Source of the DNA: a virus
Direction: 5' to 3' (one strand)
IMG/VR virus record: IMGVR_UViG_3300017776_000162
Location: 1 to 25,909 of that record
DNA length: 25,909 nt
Shown: positions 22,960 to 25,909 of the stretch, piece by piece
How positions within the stretch are numbered: position 1 is the first letter of the stretch
Layout of the letters: each line of letters starts with the position of its first letter
Position numbers and translations under genes: made by a program
The notes under the pieces: generated by a model
The model's database searches: none
Seen by the model: only the letters and a program-made list of their open reading frames with translations
Told to the model about the DNA's origin: nothing

Positions 22960-23402
22960 TGATTGATCCTTTAACAGCGTTCGCCGCAATAAAGGCCGCT
23001 GTTTCCGCAGGTCAGGAATTAGTAAACGTCACCAAGCAGATTGGTGAGTTCTTCGATGGCGTCGATGATCTGCGCAATAAACATAATAAGAAAAAAAGCA
23101 GCGCGTTTGGCAGTGAAGACGAAAACGCAATGGAAACCTTTGTTGCTTTGCAAAAGGCAAAGGATGCAGAGGATGAACTTCGTGAGCTTATCATTCACTT
23201 GCGAGGTTATAGTGCTTGGCAGGAATTGATTGCTATCAGAGCTAGGGTACGCAGAGAAAGAAAAGAAAGAGAAGAAGAGCAAGCAAGATTAAAAGCTGAA
23301 AGGTTCGAGGCTGTTGTTATTTGGGGCAGCGTTGGAGTAATTTTTACTTTGATTATTGGTTTTGCTGTTGTTGTTTTGCTTGCATCACAGGGTAAGATTT
23401 AA
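22959..23402 (+). CDS. C-terminally membrane-anchored phage protein in lysis block
   Basis: This 147-aa protein starts MIDPLTAFAAIKAAVSAGQE. A helical, charged middle (residues about 40-118, including RARVRRERKEREEEQARLK) leads into one C-terminal span (VIWGSVGVIFTLIIGFAVVV, about 121-142). Proteins with an AFAAIKA-VSAGQE start, a Lys-rich loop and YSAWQELI are familiar from marine phages, without known function. Position suggests lysis (spanin-like or holin regulator) or virion membrane work. ATG 22959 overlaps the upstream stop (TAATG). Confidence 0.7.
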   Translation: MIDPLTAFAAIKAAVSAGQELVNVTKQIGEFFDGVDDLRNKHNKKKSSAFGSEDENAMETFVALQKAKDAEDELRELIIHLRGYSAWQELIAIRARVRRERKEREEEQARLKAERFEAVVIWGSVGVIFTLIIGFAVVVLLASQGKI

Positions 23403-23414
23403 CGGAGGTTTATC

Positions 23415-23615
23415 ATGGCCCACACTACTGTAGATGACTGGAAGATTGTTCCCCGACTTATGATGTTAGCCGTCACCATTCTGACCTATCAATCTGTACA
23501 CTGGTATATGTCATTGCCTGACCCCACCATACAGCAATCAGGTTTGGTATCTGTCTGTATGGGGGCGCTCACAGGCTGCTTTGGAATCTGGATGAGCAAG
23601 GAGTCACCAAAATGA
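23415..23615 (+). CDS. Putative small holin (two TM)
   Basis: ATG 23415 has a strong GGAGG (23404-23408). The 66-aa product starts MAHTTVDDWKIVPRLMMLAV and has two hydrophobic segments, about residues 13-31 (RLMMLAVTILTYQSVHWYM) and 41-60 (SGLVSVCMGALTGCFGIWM). This D-W---PR-MML----L-Y---W pattern with two spans is typical of small holin-like proteins next to endolysin genes in alphaproteobacterial phages. The stop overlaps the next holin-like gene (ATGA). Confidence 0.7.
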   Translation: MAHTTVDDWKIVPRLMMLAVTILTYQSVHWYMSLPDPTIQQSGLVSVCMGALTGCFGIWMSKESPK

Positions 23616-23998
23616 TACAAGCGCTTATAGGCCCTCTTACAGAGCTTGCAGGAGGGTGGTTAAAAGGTAAGACAGACAAGCAAGCTGCTGAAGCCAAGCT
23701 GAAGCTAACTGAAGCAGAAGCCAAGGCTAAGATAATGCTTAGTAAAGAAACATCTGTTGCTGATTGGGAACGGATCATGGCTCAAGGTTCTCAGACATCT
23801 TGGAAGGATGAGTGGCTAACAATTCTATTTAGTATTCCATTGGTGCTTGTGTTTCTTGGTGATACTGGCAGGGACATTGTTGCTAATGGCTTCACTGCTT
23901 TAGAAACTATGCCTGACTGGTATCAGTACACGCTCGGTGTTATTGTAGCTGCAAGCTTTGGTGTTAGATCAGCAACTAAATTCTTTGGAAGGAAGTAA
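23612..23998 (+). CDS. GTA-type 3TM holin family protein
   Basis: This 128-aa protein starts MIQALIGPLTELAGGWLKGK, has a Lys/Ala/Glu helix (residues about 22-50), then SWKDEWLTILFSIPLVLVFL (63-82) and a C-terminal span with WYQYTLGVIVAASFGVRSAT. The GP---L-G-W--GK, helix, SWKDE, IPLV--F and SFG-R order matches the family named for gene-transfer-agent release holins in Rhodobacter. Only two strong spans are obvious; the first helix may be peripheral. Its partners are the small holin upstream and the endolysin 2 nt downstream. Confidence 0.82.
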   Translation: MIQALIGPLTELAGGWLKGKTDKQAAEAKLKLTEAEAKAKIMLSKETSVADWERIMAQGSQTSWKDEWLTILFSIPLVLVFLGDTGRDIVANGFTALETMPDWYQYTLGVIVAASFGVRSATKFFGRK

Positions 23999-23999
23999 G

Positions 24000-24467
24000 A
24001 TGTCATTCAAGTTATCAGATAGAAGTTTGTCTCGCCTTCGTGGTGTTCACCCTGATCTGGTCAAGGTGGTGAAGGCTGCGATTGACGTAACTGATGTAGA
24101 CTTTGGTGTTGGAATTGGTTTGAGAACCGAAGAAGAGCAGGCTGCTCTTGTCGCCAAGGGCGCATCACAAACTATGAAGAGCAAACACTTGCGTCAAGAC
24201 GATGGCTTCTGTCATGCTGTTGATCTCTTTGCTTATGTTGGTGGCAATGTGGATTGGTCACTGCCTCTCTATGATAACATTGCTGATGCAATGAAGAAGG
24301 GTGCGTTAGCTCACTCTGTTCAATTGCGTTGGGGTGCTGCTTGGTCTGTTCCAAATGTAATGGAGTGGGAAGGTACAATGGAAGAGGCGATGAACTCTTA
24401 TATAGATTTACGCCGCTCCCAAGGTCGCCGTCCCTTTATTGATGGGCCTCATTTTGAATTAATGTAG
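24000..24467 (+). CDS. M15 family peptidase endolysin
   Basis: I choose ATG 24000, 2 nt after the holin stop, with AAGGAAG just upstream; earlier codons in the frame fall in the holin gene. The 155-aa enzyme should cut the L-alanyl-D-glutamate or a similar peptide bond in peptidoglycan. Metal ligands of the M15 fold are visible: His63 in SKHLRQDDGF, Asp75 in CHAVDLFAY, and His151 in GPHFEL. The early helix GVHPDLVKVVKAA and GIGLRTEEEQAAL are also family-typical. The SKH motif is followed by a QDDGFCHAVD variant of the usual GxAxD. Its last 32 nt overlap a minus-strand gene. Confidence 0.9.
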   Translation: MSFKLSDRSLSRLRGVHPDLVKVVKAAIDVTDVDFGVGIGLRTEEEQAALVAKGASQTMKSKHLRQDDGFCHAVDLFAYVGGNVDWSLPLYDNIADAMKKGALAHSVQLRWGAAWSVPNVMEWEGTMEEAMNSYIDLRRSQGRRPFIDGPHFELM

Positions 24468-24663
24468 GTCTTGCTTTTGGTCTGAGCGACCAGTCTGGTG
24501 CAAGCTTTTGTTCCTGCTCGTAGTTAGTACGGTTGCCGTTTGTATCTACGCCAACACACTGATCGTGGAATCCATGCAGGTCATGGAATCTTACAAAGTC
24601 TTGACAGTCTTGCCAGTCAGTGAACGGCAAGAAGGCAATGAAGGCAAAGCTAAGATTGTTCAT
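24436..24663 (-). CDS. 75-aa two-cysteine small protein
   Basis: Read leftward, ATG at 24663-24661 has an excellent AAAGGAG about 8 nt upstream (24672-24678), which favours this frame over the competing plus-strand frame. The product starts MNNLSFAFIAFLPFTDWQDC, a mildly hydrophobic start that could be a weak signal sequence. It carries Cys20 and Cys36 and a Pro/Arg end (APDWSLRPKARP), a tail I associate with other small marine phage proteins. Its start overlaps the end of the HTH gene behind it. It runs convergently 32 nt into the endolysin gene. Function unknown. Confidence 0.6.
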   Translation of the reverse strand: MNNLSFAFIAFLPFTDWQDCQDFVRFHDLHGFHDQCVGVDTNGNRTNYEQEQKLAPDWSLRPKARPTLIQNEAHQ

Positions 24664-24943
24664 TTGCCAACTCCTTTAGATTATATCTACTAATGATTTG
24701 GCTGACTGCTTGATGCGAAGTGCCGACGACTTGCGCTATGGCGCGGACATTCATATCGGACTTTATGCAGAGTAATATTTTTTCTGCCTTCTTAGAAAGC
24801 TCTTGCTTTTTACTTGGCCTACCTCCCTTGTATCCTCCGTCCCTGCCTTTCATCCCCGCGATAGCGTTGCTCCCACCTATGCGAGAGAGCATCCTTGCGT
24901 TCTCTACTTTTGCATAGATCATCATCTTTTCTAGTTGTGTCAC
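24650..24943 (-). CDS. Small HTH DNA-binding protein 1
   Basis: The start is GTG at 24943-24941 with AAAGGAG (24952-24958) upstream; in-frame ATGs follow a few codons later. The 97-aa product has a Gly/Arg/Lys-rich linker (GMKGRDGGYKGGRPSKK) and a C-terminal helix-turn-helix, VRAIAQVVGTSHQAVSQII, near residues 66-84. GRPSKK before an HTH recalls resolvase-type DNA-binding ends, but no catalytic domain is present. It probably regulates phage or host genes. It ends inside the start of the two-cysteine gene. Confidence 0.75.
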   Translation of the reverse strand: MTQLEKMMIYAKVENARMLSRIGGSNAIAGMKGRDGGYKGGRPSKKQELSKKAEKILLCIKSDMNVRAIAQVVGTSHQAVSQIISRYNLKELANEQS

Positions 24944-24976
24944 TTGACTTGCTCTCCTTTGTTTTGTTTAATGGAT

Positions 24977-24991
24977 TTGTGAGGCGGCTCT
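24977..24991 (-). repeat. Leader element AGAGCCGCCYCACAA, copy 1
   Basis: In minus orientation AGAGCCGCCTCACAA lies in the 110-nt gap between the two HTH genes, 34-48 nt before the GTG start of HTH protein 1. It matches 25751-25765 at 14 of 15 bases. It could be an operator, a promoter part or an RNA leader element. Confidence 0.45.
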
Positions 24992-25053
24992 CTCAGAAAC
25001 CCAAACTTTTTGTATCGTTTACCTGCCTGTTAAACTTTATATGAACTGCCGCT

Positions 25054-25242
25054 TCACACCTTATCAGGCCATCTTGCTCTTAAAAATTTTATATCGTAGT
25101 GGTGCGCAAACCGTCGAAGCACAGGCTCATCACATCTCAGTATCTTAGCTGCGTCTTTCATTGTGTAATTAGCAGCAAAGCTTTGAGCGAGTTCGATCTT
25201 CTCTCGCTGATGTCTAGCTTTTATTTCCTGCCATGTTTCCAT
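25054..25242 (-). CDS. Small HTH DNA-binding protein 2
   Basis: ATG at 25242-25240 has AAGGAG 5 nt upstream. The 62-aa protein starts METWQEIKARHQREKIELAQ and has a compact helix-turn-helix, MKDAAKILRCDEPVLRRFA, near residues 28-46, ending in a basic tail. Short proteins with W-EIK-RH--EK--L followed by an HTH are common in marine phages. It is likely a transcription or replication regulator. It follows the strong terminator at 25254-25283, so its expression needs readthrough, a promoter within that gap, or antitermination. Confidence 0.75.
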   Translation of the reverse strand: METWQEIKARHQREKIELAQSFAANYTMKDAAKILRCDEPVLRRFAHHYDIKFLRARWPDKV

Positions 25243-25253
25243 GATATCTCCTT

Positions 25254-25283
25254 AGAAAAAAAAGGACGCTCCGAAGAGCGCCC
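25254..25283 (-). terminator. Intrinsic terminator after the ssDNA-binding gene
   Basis: In minus orientation GGGCGCTC, TTCG loop, GAGCGTCC forms an 8-bp stem with one G-U pair, followed directly by eight T. This is a textbook intrinsic terminator downstream of the 25330-25728 gene. The plus-strand coordinates of the arms are 25264-25271 and 25276-25283, with the A-run at 25256-25263. Confidence 0.9.
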
Positions 25284-25329
25284 AAGTCTGTGAGTGTTGA
25301 GGCAGACTCACTGGGTATAATGATTTATC

Positions 25330-25728
25330 CTAGAACGGAATGTCATCTTCTGGCAAGGGTTTTGATGGATCAGCAATCTTTCTTTCTTCAGTGCCACCTT
25401 GCTTATCGCTGACATTGAAAGACATATAAGGCTTGCCGTCTTTCATCCTGCGCCAACCTGCGATCCGTTTCTCAAGCGGAGATTCGACCACCTGTTTTAT
25501 TGGACCAGAGTAATCGGGCGCTGCTTCGTTGCCCTTCTTGTCATTCTCAAATAGAACGCCGACTTTCTGAAAGACCTCAACAATCTTTCTGCCGTCTCGC
25601 GTTTCGTCTGAAACCAAGACAATCTTATTGTCATTGCCGTCAACATTTACTTTGCCCTGCAAGATCATCTTCTGTGTAGGGAAAGGTGTGAAGGCTGCGC
25701 CTCGGTTTGTGTCGTCATATTCTGCCAT
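25330..25728 (-). CDS. Putative ssDNA-binding protein with DDIPF tail
   Basis: ATG at 25728-25726 has AGGAG 8 nt upstream. The 132-aa product is beta-rich in the middle (MILQGKVNVDGNDNKIVLVS and APDYSGPI) with RIAGWRRMKDGKPYMSFNVS near residues 89-108, a pattern like small OB-fold/DUF736-like proteins. It ends KPLPEDDIPF, nearly the conserved C-terminal tip of bacterial SSB (DDIPF) that docks repair and replication proteins. I infer a phage ssDNA-binding or replication accessory protein. It is flanked by a structured leader upstream and a terminator downstream, so it probably has its own short transcript. Confidence 0.7.
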   Translation of the reverse strand: MAEYDDTNRGAAFTPFPTQKMILQGKVNVDGNDNKIVLVSDETRDGRKIVEVFQKVGVLFENDKKGNEAAPDYSGPIKQVVESPLEKRIAGWRRMKDGKPYMSFNVSDKQGGTEERKIADPSKPLPEDDIPF

Positions 25729-25750
25729 GCTTTTGGCTCCTAGTTAGTAG

Positions 25751-25765
25751 TTGTGGGGCGGCTCT
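25751..25765 (-). repeat. Leader element AGAGCCGCCYCACAA, copy 2
   Basis: In minus orientation AGAGCCGCCCCACAA lies 23-37 nt before the ATG of the DDIPF protein, between a hairpin and the Shine-Dalgarno. It differs from copy 1 at one base. Confidence 0.45.
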
Positions 25766-25792
25766 TAGTGAAGAGTTCTACCGCGCCGCCCC
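25755..25792 (-). promoter_or_regulatory. GC-rich compound hairpin in the leader of the DDIPF gene
   Basis: GGGGCGGC (25755-25762) pairs perfectly with GCCGCCCC (25785-25792). The loop itself can form CTCTT/AAGAG (25762-25766 with 25771-25775), in competition with the last base pair of the outer stem. No T-run follows on the minus strand, so it is not an obvious terminator for the upstream gene. It may stabilise the message, or control translation of the gene starting at 25728. Confidence 0.5.
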
Positions 25793-25837
25793 TTGTACGG
25801 TCAGTCCAGAGGCAGGAGAACGCCCCCCTTCACAAGA

Positions 25838-25909
25838 TTACCACCCATTGTTAGATGAGCCGCCACTGTCTGCGGCATACTTATTGCCATCCATTTCTCC
25901 TAAGAAGAC
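25838..25909 (-). CDS. C-terminal end of another minus-strand gene (partial)
   Basis: A frame open from the right edge runs leftward to TAA (25838-25840), giving 23 visible residues that end in ADSGGSSNNGW. An internal ATG with AGGAG only 2-3 nt before it would give an 18-aa peptide, which is less likely. Same strand as the following genes, so it is probably the upstream member of the same early block. Too little is visible to identify. Confidence 0.45.
   Translation of the reverse strand, partial: VFLGEMDGNKYAADSGGSSNNGW

Noticed and set aside
23958-23999. Earlier start for the endolysin
   Set aside because: It lies in the holin gene in another frame; ATG 24000 directly after the holin stop fits M15 enzymes.
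24470-24510. CTTGC/GCAAG stem with CTTTTG as a late terminator
   Set aside because: Short, with a long loop, and embedded in the coding sequence of the minus-strand gene; I see no reliable late terminator here.
24508-24693. Plus-strand 61-codon frame after the endolysin
   Set aside because: It begins with TTG, has no ribosome-binding site, and lies opposite the minus-strand gene that has an excellent one.
25316-25321. TATAAT as a plus-strand promoter
   Set aside because: The only -35-like box (TTGAGG, 25297-25302) is 13 nt away, too close, and it would point into minus-strand genes.

Overview
The window is a contiguous block of late genes from a tailed bacteriophage with a T7-like (podovirus) virion plan. 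The support is the ordered set of TerL, T7-type portal, scaffold, small major capsid protein, tail tubular proteins A and B, a gp14-like protein and two very large ejection proteins. The AT-leaning composition, the small Lys/Arg-rich proteins before TerL, the fibre of repeated GSFTLTGQ units and the GTA-type three-TM holin look most like marine podoviruses of alphaproteobacteria (Roseobacter/SAR116/pelagiphage-like). The host is an inference from gene style, not something the sequence proves.

Layout. Positions 1-1015 hold the end of an upstream gene and five small, tightly overlapping genes, four of them strongly basic. Positions 1012-7031 hold packaging and head genes: TerL, a small Gly-rich protein, portal, a Bbp19-like protein, scaffold, a T7 gp13-like GNAT-fold protein in an unusual place, major capsid protein and a small decoration-like protein. 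Positions 7065-17774 hold tail and ejection genes: gp11-like, gp12-like, gp14-like, a 1210-aa internal protein, and a 1262-aa internal protein with an HExxH zincin motif. Positions 17863-22771 hold an adhesin module: a small tail protein, a fibre-tip-like protein, three tandem related tip proteins joined by an identical DNA seam, two tail proteins sharing a motif, a fibre with about 24 repeats of 22 aa, and a BppU-like protein. Positions 22768-24467 hold the lysis cassette: a coiled-coil/TM protein, a TM-anchored protein, two holin-like proteins and an M15 endolysin.

From 24436 to the right edge all genes are on the minus strand and converge on the late block: a two-cysteine small protein, two small helix-turn-helix proteins, a likely ssDNA-binding protein ending in DDIPF, and the end of another gene. 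They look like an early/regulatory or replication operon. One clear intrinsic terminator and a repeated 15-nt leader element lie among them.

Most plus-strand genes are joined by ATGA, GTGA or TAATG overlaps, so the late block is probably read as long polycistronic messages with translational coupling. No gap without a gene exceeds 300 bases. I saw no tRNA, rRNA, CRISPR array, insertion sequence or integrase. The points most worth a second look are a stable UUCG hairpin that seems to bring a distant Shine-Dalgarno next to the gp11-like start, the zincin in the ejection protein, the seam-repeat tip cassette, two adjacent tail genes that look like a split or duplicated single gene, and the 66-aa super-period of the fibre with a module inserted exactly between two repeats.
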